Below, in pieces: positions 1 to 5,347 of a DNA stretch of 5,920 nucleotides. The notes below the pieces were generated by a model. That model made no database searches, was not told where the DNA came from, and saw only the letters and a program-made list of their open reading frames with translations. Location of the stretch: NCBI GenBank assembly GCA_002385805.1, contig DGEF01000042.1:16206-22125 (forward strand). Reading direction: 5' to 3'. Numbering within the stretch: the first letter of the stretch is position 1; each line of letters starts with the position of its first letter. The translations under genes and the position numbers were made by a program. This DNA comes from Peptococcaceae bacterium UBA3933. Its GTDB lineage: Bacteria; Bacillota; Peptococcia; Peptococcales; BICA1-8.

Positions 1-437
1 CCAAAAGTCAATCCCCCGCCTTTAATATTAGGACAGGAGATATTAAGCTCAATGGCATCCACTAATTCAGAATCAGAGAGTTTCTTGGTTACAGTACAAT
101 ACTCTTCAATACTGAAGCCTGATACATTCCCGATAACCAATGTTCCCTTAGTACGCAAATCTTGGAGTAAAGGCAGCTCTTTGTCAATAGCCTCATCAAC
201 TCCGGGATTTTGGAGCCCAATAGCATTTAAAATCCCACCTGCCGTCTCTACGATTCGCGGTGGCGGATTACCGTTACGTGGTTTTGCGGTCATTGCTTTG
301 ACGGTTATGCCACCTAAAATGCTTAAATCATAATACTCTCCATATTCATGGCCAAAACCAAATGTACCAGACATAGTAATAATCGGATTTTTCAATTTCA
401 ATGGGCCTAACTGCACCTGCAAGTTGACATTTTCCAC
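1..437 (-). CDS. pyrD: Dihydroorotate dehydrogenase, catalytic subunit, class 1B (partial, C-terminus outside window)
   Basis: This is the N-terminal 145 residues of the FMN-containing subunit that oxidises dihydroorotate to orotate in de novo pyrimidine synthesis, in the cytoplasm. Visible family motifs are an N-terminal LKLKNPII stretch, SGTFGFGHEYGEYYD near residues 23-37, KAMTAKPRNGNPPPRI at about 47-62, NAIGLQNPG at 71-79, and ELNISCPN at 130-137. The Cys of that last motif (residue 135) corresponds to the active-site base of class 1 enzymes. The class 1B assignment comes mainly from pyrK directly upstream; PyrK supplies FAD and an iron-sulfur cluster so that NAD+ can be the acceptor. 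The start is GTG at 437: an AGGGAGG site at 445-451 lies 7 nt upstream and overlaps the pyrK stop codon. The ATG at 430-428 is out of frame and hits a stop after seven codons. The gap to pyrK is 12 bp, indicating translational coupling. The gene is truncated only by the window edge. Confidence 0.96.
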   Translation of the reverse strand, partial: MENVNLQVQLGPLKLKNPIITMSGTFGFGHEYGEYYDLSILGGITVKAMTAKPRNGNPPPRIVETAGGILNAIGLQNPGVDEAIDKELPLLQDLRTKGTLVIGNVSGFSIEEYCTVTKKLSDSELVDAIELNISCPNIKGGGLTF

Positions 438-449
438 AAAAATACCTCC

Positions 450-1274
450 CTACTTATTAACCTTTTCCGGGATCGAAAAAAGTACATCTTGAGCCCAGAA
501 AACAGGACCTTCATAACAGACACGTTTATATGTATAACCTTCTGCAGTATCGGCTTTAATTGGAAAAGCACAACCTAAACAAGCACCTACCCCACAACCC
601 ATTCGCTGTTCTAAAGATAATTGGGCCGGAATTCCTTTTGCTTCAGCAATATTGGCTATGGCTCGTAACATAGGGATAGGTCCACAAGCTAAAATAAGGT
701 CTAAAGTATTTTTTTCTAAAAACCTTTCCAAAGGCCTGCTAACCGGACCCTTGTTACCAAAACTGCCATCATCTGTAGTTACGATAGTTTGAGCAACTGC
801 CTTAAAGTCTTCTCTGGCAAAGAGATATTTTTCAGTTCTGGCACCTAAAAATGCTACCACTTCTTTTCCCTGATTATTAGCTTGTTCAGCAACGGCTAGC
901 AACGGTGCAATTCCTAGACCACCGCCGACCACACCGATACGTTTTTCTCCTCTCAAGGAAAATCCGTTTCCTAAAGGACCAAGTATATCTAATTCTTCAC
1001 CATTTTTCCTCTGGGATAAAATATTAGTCCCTTTTCCCACTACCTGATAGATAATTTCGATTATACCTGTTTCCCGTTCAAATCTATGAAGGCTAAAAGG
1101 TCTTCGTAACAAAGGTTCTAGGCCTGAGATAACCTTAATCATTACAAATTGACCGGGTTTGCACTTCTCCGCTATTTTGGGAACATTAATTTTTAAGTGA
1201 AATAAATCGTTAGCCAGCATATTGTTTTCTAAAATAACCCCTACCTGCATTTTCTCCGCATTTTCCTTTAGCAA
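450..1274 (-). CDS. pyrK: Dihydroorotate dehydrogenase B, electron transfer subunit
   Basis: PyrK passes electrons from the FMN subunit PyrD to NAD+ through a [2Fe-2S] cluster and FAD, so that dihydroorotate oxidation can use NAD+. The 274-residue protein has the ferredoxin-reductase layout. A beta-barrel FAD domain carries LRRPFSLHR at 56-64 (the R-P-F-S flavin motif) and GPLGNGF at 99-105. A nucleotide-binding domain begins with VGGGLGIAPLL at 116-126 and includes CGPIPML at 197-203. A C-terminal cluster has Cys227, Cys232, Cys235 and Cys253 (C-x4-C-x2-C-x17-C), the expected PyrK ligand pattern. The start is TTG at 1274, chosen because AAGGAGGG at 1281-1288 sits 6 nt upstream. An internal ATG at 1250 would remove eight residues and has only a GGAG placed too close. 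Length is near the family norm of roughly 250-260. It is the first gene of the visible pyr unit. Confidence 0.96.
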   Translation of the reverse strand: MLKENAEKMQVGVILENNMLANDLFHLKINVPKIAEKCKPGQFVMIKVISGLEPLLRRPFSLHRFERETGIIEIIYQVVGKGTNILSQRKNGEELDILGPLGNGFSLRGEKRIGVVGGGLGIAPLLAVAEQANNQGKEVVAFLGARTEKYLFAREDFKAVAQTIVTTDDGSFGNKGPVSRPLERFLEKNTLDLILACGPIPMLRAIANIAEAKGIPAQLSLEQRMGCGVGACLGCAFPIKADTAEGYTYKRVCYEGPVFWAQDVLFSIPEKVNK

Positions 1275-1301
1275 GTCAGTCCCTCCTTACTCGTTTTCTT
1301 A

Positions 1302-1330
1302 AATCTAATTTGTTTTATTTATCCTGTCAA
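1302..1330 (-). promoter_or_regulatory. Candidate sigma-A promoter for pyrK-pyrD
   Basis: Read on the minus strand, a perfect -35 box TTGACA (1330-1325) is followed by a 17-bp spacer and a -10 box TAGATT (1307-1302), which matches the consensus at four of six positions. Transcription would begin near 1295, giving a leader of only about 20 nt before the TTG start of pyrK. That leader holds just the ribosome binding site and has no room for a PyrR attenuator. The pyr unit here therefore seems to start at pyrK rather than continue from an upstream carB, since the gene on the other side points away. Not tested; inferred from sequence only. Confidence 0.7.
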
Positions 1331-1442
1331 TATGAATTTTTCTATTTAAATATTAACATTACTACCGCCCCTTAACAGATAAATAGGCTTAATCACAGTA
1401 TAAAGGACAATTAGCTTTCGCAAAAATTTCCTAAAAAATACT

Positions 1443-1471
1443 TTGACCTTCTAAAAACAATGGAGTATAAT
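1443..1471 (+). promoter_or_regulatory. Near-consensus sigma-A promoter for the ECF S component
   Basis: TTGACC (1443-1448), a 17-bp spacer and a perfect TATAAT (1466-1471) form a strong housekeeping promoter. The start point should fall near A1478. This decides the gene start: an in-frame ATG at 1460 lies inside the promoter and upstream of the transcript, so the ATG at 1511 must be used. The divergent pyrK promoter lies about 110 bp away on the other strand. Confidence 0.88.
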
Positions 1472-1472
1472 G

Positions 1473-1496
1473 CTGTCATGACAGGTGCAAAGACAA
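1473..1496. promoter_or_regulatory. Operator candidate at the transcription start, NiaR-like
   Basis: A perfect 12-bp palindrome, CTGTCATGACAG (1473-1484), starts two bases after the -10 box and spans the predicted start point. Its right half runs into TGACAGGTGCAAAGACAA (1479-1496), with the ACAGGTG...AGACA arrangement that, from memory, resembles the Firmicute NiaR (YrxA) niacin-repressor site. Bound protein here would block initiation. The palindrome is seen directly; the link to NiaR is recollection plus the probable niacin role of the gene it precedes. Confidence 0.5.
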
Positions 1497-1510
1497 TAGG
1501 AGGGAGAAAA

Positions 1511-2008
1511 ATGAAGATAAAGGAGTTAGTTATAGGGGCGTTGCTTACTGCCCTCGCCATCATGATTCCTGTAGCTTTTGGCGGTGTTTTGGGTATTACC
1601 ATTCCCCCCTTTAGTGCAACTCTTGCTTCCCATGTGCCGGTTATGCTATCCATGGCAATTAGCCCCTGGGTGGCTCTCATTGTAGCCGCAGGCTCAGCAT
1701 TCGGCTTTTTATTAAAATTAGGACCTATTGTTGCTGCCAGAGCCCTAATGCATGTCATTTTTGCCGTTACCGGTGCTATTTTAATAAAAAAAGGTTATTC
1801 TTTAAGAACAACCTTATTAATAACTTTACCTATACATGCCTTAAGCGAGGCTTTAATCGTTATACCTTTTGGTTTTTCTCTATATGATATAGGAATAGTG
1901 GTAGGAGTAGGAACAGCTCTCCATCACTTCATCGACGGAATTATCACCCTAAGTGTTTTCGGTTTACTTAAAGTAGGAATGCAGTCAGCTCAAGTCTTCA
2001 AAGCTTAA
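1511..2008 (+). CDS. niaX: ECF transporter S component, probably niacin-specific (NiaX-like)
   Basis: This is a 165-residue, very hydrophobic integral membrane protein with about five or six membrane segments (roughly residues 5-22, 27-50, 52-70, 75-93, 100-120 and 127-153). That is the size and character of S components, the substrate-binding subunits of energy-coupling factor vitamin transporters. The segment with TLASHVPVML at 37-46 and the RALMH motif at 77-81 are what I associate with the NiaX group proposed to bind niacin. The two ATPases and the T subunit are not in the window, as expected for a group II system with a shared energising module elsewhere. The start is ATG 1511, with AGGAGG (1498-1503) 7 nt upstream and a promoter that excludes the earlier ATG at 1460. 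The gene is monocistronic and ends 10 bp before a convergent gene with no clear terminator between. S component is fairly sure; niacin specificity is less so, resting on family resemblance and the NiaR-like operator. Confidence 0.75.
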   Translation: MKIKELVIGALLTALAIMIPVAFGGVLGITIPPFSATLASHVPVMLSMAISPWVALIVAAGSAFGFLLKLGPIVAARALMHVIFAVTGAILIKKGYSLRTTLLITLPIHALSEALIVIPFGFSLYDIGIVVGVGTALHHFIDGIITLSVFGLLKVGMQSAQVFKA

Positions 2009-2018
2009 AAATTATTTC

Positions 2019-2687
2019 CTATTTCATTAAATTTAACCTGGCTAAAAATGCCCAGCGGCGATGGGTTTTGCGATAATGTTTTGGTCCTTTCTTATAATCA
2101 TCTATAGCTTCTCTAAACATTTCCCGTGCTCTAGGCCGGTCATGGTTTAATAATACCTTGCCGGCCTTATATAATATTTCCGGTGTACCGAAACGTTCTA
2201 TACTGAAAAGCAGTTCTTTAATAACTTCCGGGTCCCGGGAAGTATTAATTTCTCTGTCTAATAAATAAATATATGGTTCCCCGTAACCTACTTTTGTATT
2301 AATTTCTATAGCAGTTTTTAACTCTTCTGCCCCTTTTTCCTTTTCACCCAATAGATAATAGGCCTTGCCTAAATAAAAATGGATATCTGCATATTCACCC
2401 ATTTTCCCTAAAGTTTTCTCTAAATAATTAACAGAGTCTTTATATTTTTTCGCTTCTAAATATAACTCACCTAATTCTTTATAAGCATTGACATTCGCCG
2501 GATTAATACTGACCTCTTGTTTTAATTTATTGATCCTGGCCTTACGCCGGAAAGGTTTAAAAATATCAGGAAATAACCCAATAAACTGACGATCTACTAA
2601 TAAATAAAGAAAGACAATAATTATTAAAGCTAAAATTGGGTTTCCTAAAAGAATCCTGAAAAGAAAATAATAAAAGAAAAAACGCAT
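2019..2687 (-). CDS. Membrane-anchored tetratricopeptide-repeat protein, function unknown
   Basis: A 222-residue protein of unknown function. Residues 3-31 are strongly hydrophobic and aromatic (FFFYYFLF then LALIIIVFLYLL), forming a single N-terminal membrane segment or uncleaved signal anchor. A basic stretch follows (FKPFRRKARINKLK, 43-56), which would favour a cytoplasmic location for the rest by the positive-inside rule. Residues 64-97 and 98-131 read as two tandem TPR units (AYKELGELYLEAKKYKDSVNYLEK, then a second with FYLGKAYYLLGEKEKGAEELKTAIEI). A more degenerate helical pair spans about 168-198. The C-terminus is basic. TPR arrays bind partner proteins, so a scaffold role at the membrane is plausible but unproven. 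The ATG at 2687 has GGGAGAG (2696-2702) 8 nt upstream. The gene starts 33 bp after the threonine dehydratase stop on the same strand, so the two are probably cotranscribed. Confidence 0.85.
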   Translation of the reverse strand: MRFFFYYFLFRILLGNPILALIIIVFLYLLVDRQFIGLFPDIFKPFRRKARINKLKQEVSINPANVNAYKELGELYLEAKKYKDSVNYLEKTLGKMGEYADIHFYLGKAYYLLGEKEKGAEELKTAIEINTKVGYGEPYIYLLDREINTSRDPEVIKELLFSIERFGTPEILYKAGKVLLNHDRPRAREMFREAIDDYKKGPKHYRKTHRRWAFLARLNLMK

Positions 2688-2720
2688 GCATCTATCTCTC
2701 CCAACCGGTTTTAGGAAAAT

Positions 2721-3665
2721 TTACTTTAAAATTTCTGATATACTCATTATATCTAAATTACCACCACTGACAACTGCTACTAAATTTTTACCCTTTTCTT
2801 CTTCTTTAAGCATAGCAGCTACCGAAACGGCTCCACTTGGCTCAATAATTAATTTCATCCTTTCCATCACAAGAGCCATTGCTTCCTTGATCTCTTCTTC
2901 CTCTACTAGAACAAGATCATCAACATATTCTTGCACCAAAGGAAAAGTCAATTCTCCGGGCATTACAGTACGTAAGCCATCAGCAATTGTATTAGGGGTA
3001 ATTTCCGTTCGCTCTCCCTTTTTTAAAGATGTATTCATACAACAACTCTGTTTAGGTTCAACACCGATAACTTTTATTCCAGGGTTAAAAGCTTTTATAC
3101 ATGAAGAAATACCGGAAATTAAACCTCCTCCGCCAATAGGAACAAAAACTTTATCTATAGCTAGATTTTCTTTAACTAATTCCAAGCCAATTGTACCTTG
3201 TCCTCTAATTACATCATAATCATCATAAGGAGGGATATAAAGATAACCCATTTCCTGGGAAATTTCTTGAGCTTTAGCTAAACGTTCACTGGATTTAGGA
3301 CCAACAGTTACAATTTCTGCACCATAAGCCTTAATAGCTTTTATTTTGGCCAGAGGAGCATTATTAGGGATGACAATCATCGCTTTAATATTAAAAATTT
3401 TGGCCATGTAAGCTACAGCCTGACCATGATTACCTGAAGAAGCTGTAACTAGACCTTTTACCTCTTTACCCTGTTGGCGTAAAGCCGTCACCTTGCTAGC
3501 TGCACCCCTTATTTTAAAAGAACCGGTTTTTTGTAAACATTCTGGTTTTATAAAGAGTTGATTACCAGTTAATTGGTTAAGAGTTTTTGATTGGATAAGT
3601 TTTGTTTCATGAATATACGGGTTTATCCTTTCCTTTACCTCGTAAAAACTATCTTTGGTAAACAC
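2721..3665 (-). CDS. Threonine ammonia-lyase (threonine dehydratase), short form without ACT domain
   Basis: A cytoplasmic PLP fold-type II enzyme that should deaminate threonine to 2-oxobutanoate and ammonia. It may also act on serine. Visible motifs, counted from the chosen start, are: GSFKIRGA at 48-55, with Lys51 as the Schiff-base lysine; SSGNHGQA at 76-83, the substrate loop; GGGGLISG at 178-185, holding the cofactor phosphate; and SGGN at 300-303. At 314 residues it ends after the catalytic domain. It lacks the C-terminal ACT-like domain that gives isoleucine feedback in biosynthetic IlvA, and matches the TdcB/short IlvA type. Serine racemase-like enzymes share these motifs and cannot be excluded. 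I chose GTG at 3665 because AAGGGG (3674-3679) lies 8 nt upstream; the in-frame GTG at 3674 would overlap that site and add three residues. The TPR gene follows 33 bp downstream. No biosynthetic ilv genes are adjacent. Confidence 0.88.
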   Translation of the reverse strand: MFTKDSFYEVKERINPYIHETKLIQSKTLNQLTGNQLFIKPECLQKTGSFKIRGAASKVTALRQQGKEVKGLVTASSGNHGQAVAYMAKIFNIKAMIVIPNNAPLAKIKAIKAYGAEIVTVGPKSSERLAKAQEISQEMGYLYIPPYDDYDVIRGQGTIGLELVKENLAIDKVFVPIGGGGLISGISSCIKAFNPGIKVIGVEPKQSCCMNTSLKKGERTEITPNTIADGLRTVMPGELTFPLVQEYVDDLVLVEEEEIKEAMALVMERMKLIIEPSGAVSVAAMLKEEEKGKNLVAVVSGGNLDIMSISEILK

Positions 3666-3673
3666 CCAGACCA

Positions 3674-3679
3674 CCCCTT
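3674..3679 (-). promoter_or_regulatory. Ribosome binding site that fixes the threonine dehydratase start
   Basis: AAGGGG on the minus strand is followed by 8 nt and then GTG at 3665. Using the longer GTG at 3674 would place the start codon within the ribosome binding site, so the shorter form is preferred. Confidence 0.6.
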
Positions 3680-3706
3680 ATTAGATAATATAAAAAGGAG
3701 TTCGCT

Positions 3707-3748
3707 AAAAAAAATGAAAAACCTGCCTTTCAGAAAACAAGAGGCAGG
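3707..3748 (-). terminator. Intrinsic terminator after queG
   Basis: On the minus strand CCTGCCT (3748-3742) pairs perfectly with AGGCAGG (3728-3722) across a 13-nt loop. Five T, then CA, then eight T (3721-3707) follow. This is a clear Rho-independent terminator 85 bp beyond the queG stop and about 40 bp before the threonine dehydratase start, so it separates the two transcription units. A T-box or other attenuator reading was considered, but no T-box sequence is present between 3675 and 3832. Confidence 0.82.
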
Positions 3749-3832
3749 AAACAACAAGCAGGAATTAACAGACACGAAACAGAAGGCAAAAAGAGCTGCC
3801 CACAAAACGTTAGTAGGAGTAAACTTTTTTTG

Positions 3833-4987
3833 TTATTCATTAAGGTTTAAGGCTTTTTTGATTTCAAGTATAACCCTATCATCTTTTTCTTTTTGTAACC
3901 CTTCCTTTAAAATTTCACCGGTATCGTCATAATTGAATTTGCCCAAGCTCCAGGCAGCTACAGCCCTTATCTCCGGTCTGGGGTCAAAGAATAAATGTTT
4001 TTTAAGAAGTGGGATGGTTTTCGGGTCTTTTACTGCACCTAGGATTAAAATAGCATTACGCTCTAAATTTTTTTTACCCCTCCAGCTTCCTGACATCTGC
4101 CCATATTTTTCTTTAAATTCTTTATTTGACAATTGGAAAAATACTTCCACCTTGGGATTTACTAACTCATCAACAGGTTTAAATTCTTCATGAATATCAT
4201 TTACTTTTCCTTTATTATAAGGACACACCAACTGGCAAATATCACAACCATAAATATAAGGATGAACCGCAATTTTTTCCTTAAGCTCATCACTTAAAAA
4301 ACCTTTGGTTAAGGTTTGATAAGCTAAACATTTTTGACAATTGATTATGGCTTTTCCGGGAATAATGGCGTGCATAGGACAAGCTGTTATACAACGTGAG
4401 CAGTCAGTACACCTGTTTTCTAAAGGTTTATCAGGGGGCAAAGGCAGATTTGTTAAAAGTTCCCCTAAATATACAAATGAACCAAACTCGGGAGTGATAA
4501 GATTACTGTTTTTTCCTATCCAACCTAGCCCGGCCCGAACAGCAACAGCCCGATCGGATAAAGGCCCAGTATCTACCATGGTTAAAGTTTCCGCTTCCGG
4601 AATCATTTGTTTTATAAAATCCGCTAATTTGCTCAACCTTTCTTGCAAAACAAAATGATAATCTCTACCCCAGGAAGCACGACAAAACTTTCTCCTAATT
4701 TCTCCTTCCGTGGCACTCGTTTTTCTCCTTTCCAGCTCATACCCTGGATAAGCCAGGGCTATGGCAATAATAGAACGAGCAGTTGGCAAGGAAAGCCTGG
4801 GATTAATTCTTAATTCCAGATTTTCTTCTTCGAAACCTGAACCATAACCTTTTTCCTTATGTTCTCGCAATAAACATTGGATTTCCAAGAAAGGATCAGC
4901 AGTGGTAATTCCAATTTTATCGATGTTAATTTTTTGGCTGTATTTAATTATTTCTGACTTTATTTTATTCCAATCGTAACCCAGCAC
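3833..4987 (-). CDS. queG: Epoxyqueuosine reductase
   Basis: QueG performs the last step of queuosine synthesis, reducing epoxyqueuosine to queuosine in tRNA with cobalamin and two [4Fe-4S] clusters, in the cytoplasm. The 384-residue protein shows the full family plan. The N-terminal cobalamin-binding region contains VDTGPLSDRAVAVRAGLGW (138-156), including the family's catalytic Asp region, and IGKNSNLITPEFGSFVYLGE after it. The ferredoxin part follows: C193-x2-C196-x2-C199-x3-C203-P, then C220 in QKCLAY, then C248-x2-C251-x3-C255-P. SGSWRGKK at 299-306 precedes a C-terminal HEAT-like region (about 308-384: RNAILILGAVKDPKTIPLL, then DPRPEIRAVAAWSLGK). C217 is an extra cysteine beyond the eight expected ligands. 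The start is GTG 4987; AAAGGTGAT at 4991-4999 places its core about 7 nt upstream. No convincing promoter was found between 4988 and 5051. queA, tgt and queH are not in the window, so this gene stands alone. Confidence 0.96.
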   Translation of the reverse strand: MLGYDWNKIKSEIIKYSQKINIDKIGITTADPFLEIQCLLREHKEKGYGSGFEEENLELRINPRLSLPTARSIIAIALAYPGYELERRKTSATEGEIRRKFCRASWGRDYHFVLQERLSKLADFIKQMIPEAETLTMVDTGPLSDRAVAVRAGLGWIGKNSNLITPEFGSFVYLGELLTNLPLPPDKPLENRCTDCSRCITACPMHAIIPGKAIINCQKCLAYQTLTKGFLSDELKEKIAVHPYIYGCDICQLVCPYNKGKVNDIHEEFKPVDELVNPKVEVFFQLSNKEFKEKYGQMSGSWRGKKNLERNAILILGAVKDPKTIPLLKKHLFFDPRPEIRAVAAWSLGKFNYDDTGEILKEGLQKEKDDRVILEIKKALNLNE

Positions 4988-5051
4988 AATATCACCTTTA
5001 TTTTATTCTCCCGTAATCCGGCTTCTTTCAATATCTCTATAAATCTTAAAC

Positions 5052-5082
5052 AAAAAAGTCCGGGCAAAAAGACCTGGACTTT
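5052..5082 (-). terminator. Strong intrinsic terminator after the small membrane-peptide gene
   Basis: On the minus strand AAAGTCCAGG (5082-5073) pairs with CCCGGACTTT (5064-5055) in a 10-bp stem with one G-U pair and an 8-nt loop. The stem runs into TTTTTTG and further T residues. It lies 4 bp after the stop of the small gene and 65 bp before the queG start, so it closes that small unit. On the plus strand the same hairpin has a poorer T-run, and no plus-strand gene leads into it. Confidence 0.85.
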
Positions 5083-5086
5083 CATT

Positions 5087-5161
5087 TTAAGCCATTCTTT
5101 TAGTAATATAGGCAATTACAGCAAAAATCACAATGAGATTTATGATAACCATAATTAACAC
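5087..5161 (-). CDS. Small single-pass membrane peptide, function unknown
   Basis: A 24-residue peptide from GTG at 5161, unrecognised. It reads as hydrophobic from residue 1 to about 19 (MLIMVIINLIV, then IFAVIAYI) and ends with the basic tail TKRMA, so it is one membrane helix with a probably cytoplasmic C-terminus. AAAGGA at 5168-5173 is 6 nt before the GTG and supports that start. An in-frame ATG at 5176 would add MKGND to give 29 residues but has no ribosome binding site. The open frame alone would be weak evidence. The support comes from the strong promoter at 5314-5342 and the terminator at 5052-5082 framing it as a complete minus-strand unit, between hemerythrin and queG. Possibilities include a regulator of a membrane complex, a toxin-like peptide, or a chance frame in a small RNA. 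None can be chosen from the sequence. Confidence 0.5.
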   Translation of the reverse strand: MLIMVIINLIVIFAVIAYITKRMA

Positions 5162-5307
5162 ATCATTTCCTTTCATCTTTTAGTTATTTTATCTAAGAAC
5201 AGATGTATGAAAAATAATCAGAAGAACCCAATTGTCTCAAACTTTGGTCTTATTTTACAAATATATCACCTAAAATAGATTATTACCATAGACTATTTTT
5301 TAGAAGC
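5162..5307 (-). other. Untranslated leader of the small-peptide transcript
   Basis: If transcription begins near 5307, about 145 nt precede the GTG start (131 nt if the ATG at 5176 is used). The leader is AT-rich. One pairing is visible: CTAAAA..TAG near the 5' end against CTATTTTAG, with a two-base bulge. There is also a small hairpin, ATCT-GTTCTT-AGAT, closer to the gene. I recognise no known riboswitch or small-RNA family and no credible leader peptide. Confidence 0.35.
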
Positions 5308-5313
5308 AAAAAT

Positions 5314-5342
5314 ATTATACCACTATTTACTTTTTTTTACAA
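5314..5342 (-). promoter_or_regulatory. Extended -10 sigma-A promoter for the small-peptide unit
   Basis: On the minus strand a -35 box TTGTAA (5342-5337), a 17-bp spacer and a perfect TATAAT (5319-5314) are present. TGG directly before the -10 box supplies the extended -10 TG motif. The predicted start is near G5307. The -35 box begins 5 bp after the hemerythrin stop codon, and no terminator separates the two, so read-through from hemerythrin is also possible. Confidence 0.8.
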
Positions 5343-5347
5343 TAACA

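Noticed and set aside
1460..1510. Seventeen extra N-terminal residues for the ECF S component, from the ATG at 1460
   Set aside because: This stretch overlaps the -10 box and lies mostly upstream of the predicted start point. The added residues are hydrophilic and have no ribosome binding site, while ATG 1511 has a perfect one.
2003..2030. Bidirectional terminator between the convergent S-component and TPR genes
   Set aside because: The 10-bp gap and flanking coding ends show no stable hairpin with a T-run. Both genes simply end close together.
2686..3219. Plus-strand 177-codon frame opposite the threonine dehydratase
   Set aside because: It is antisense to well-conserved catalytic motifs of the dehydratase. 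It has Ser/Ile/Pro-rich shadow composition and no plus-strand ribosome binding site or promoter.
3675..3706. Promoter for the threonine dehydratase around the minus-strand TATATTATCT sequence
   Set aside because: The -10-like boxes are good, but at 17 bp upstream only a T-run of the terminator is found, with no TTGACA-like box. AT-rich sequence yields such boxes by chance, so a promoter is likely somewhere here but cannot be placed.
3675..3832. T-box or other amino-acid attenuator before the threonine dehydratase, using the 3722-3748 hairpin
   Set aside because: There is no T-box core sequence or specifier-stem arrangement, no upstream promoter in the gap, and too little room. The hairpin is better explained as the queG terminator.
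3591..3932. Plus-strand frame, including a Lys-rich stretch from the ATG at 3714 preceded by AAGGAG
   Set aside because: It runs through the queG terminator and then antisense into the queG 3' end. The AAGGAG is 13 nt from the ATG, no plus-strand promoter with a good -35 was found, and the translation has no recognisable domain.
5003..5031. TTGAAA-17-GAATAA as a promoter for queG on the minus strand
   Set aside because: The implied start near 4996 falls inside the ribosome binding site at 4991-4999, which would leave the transcript without it. The -10 box is also poor.
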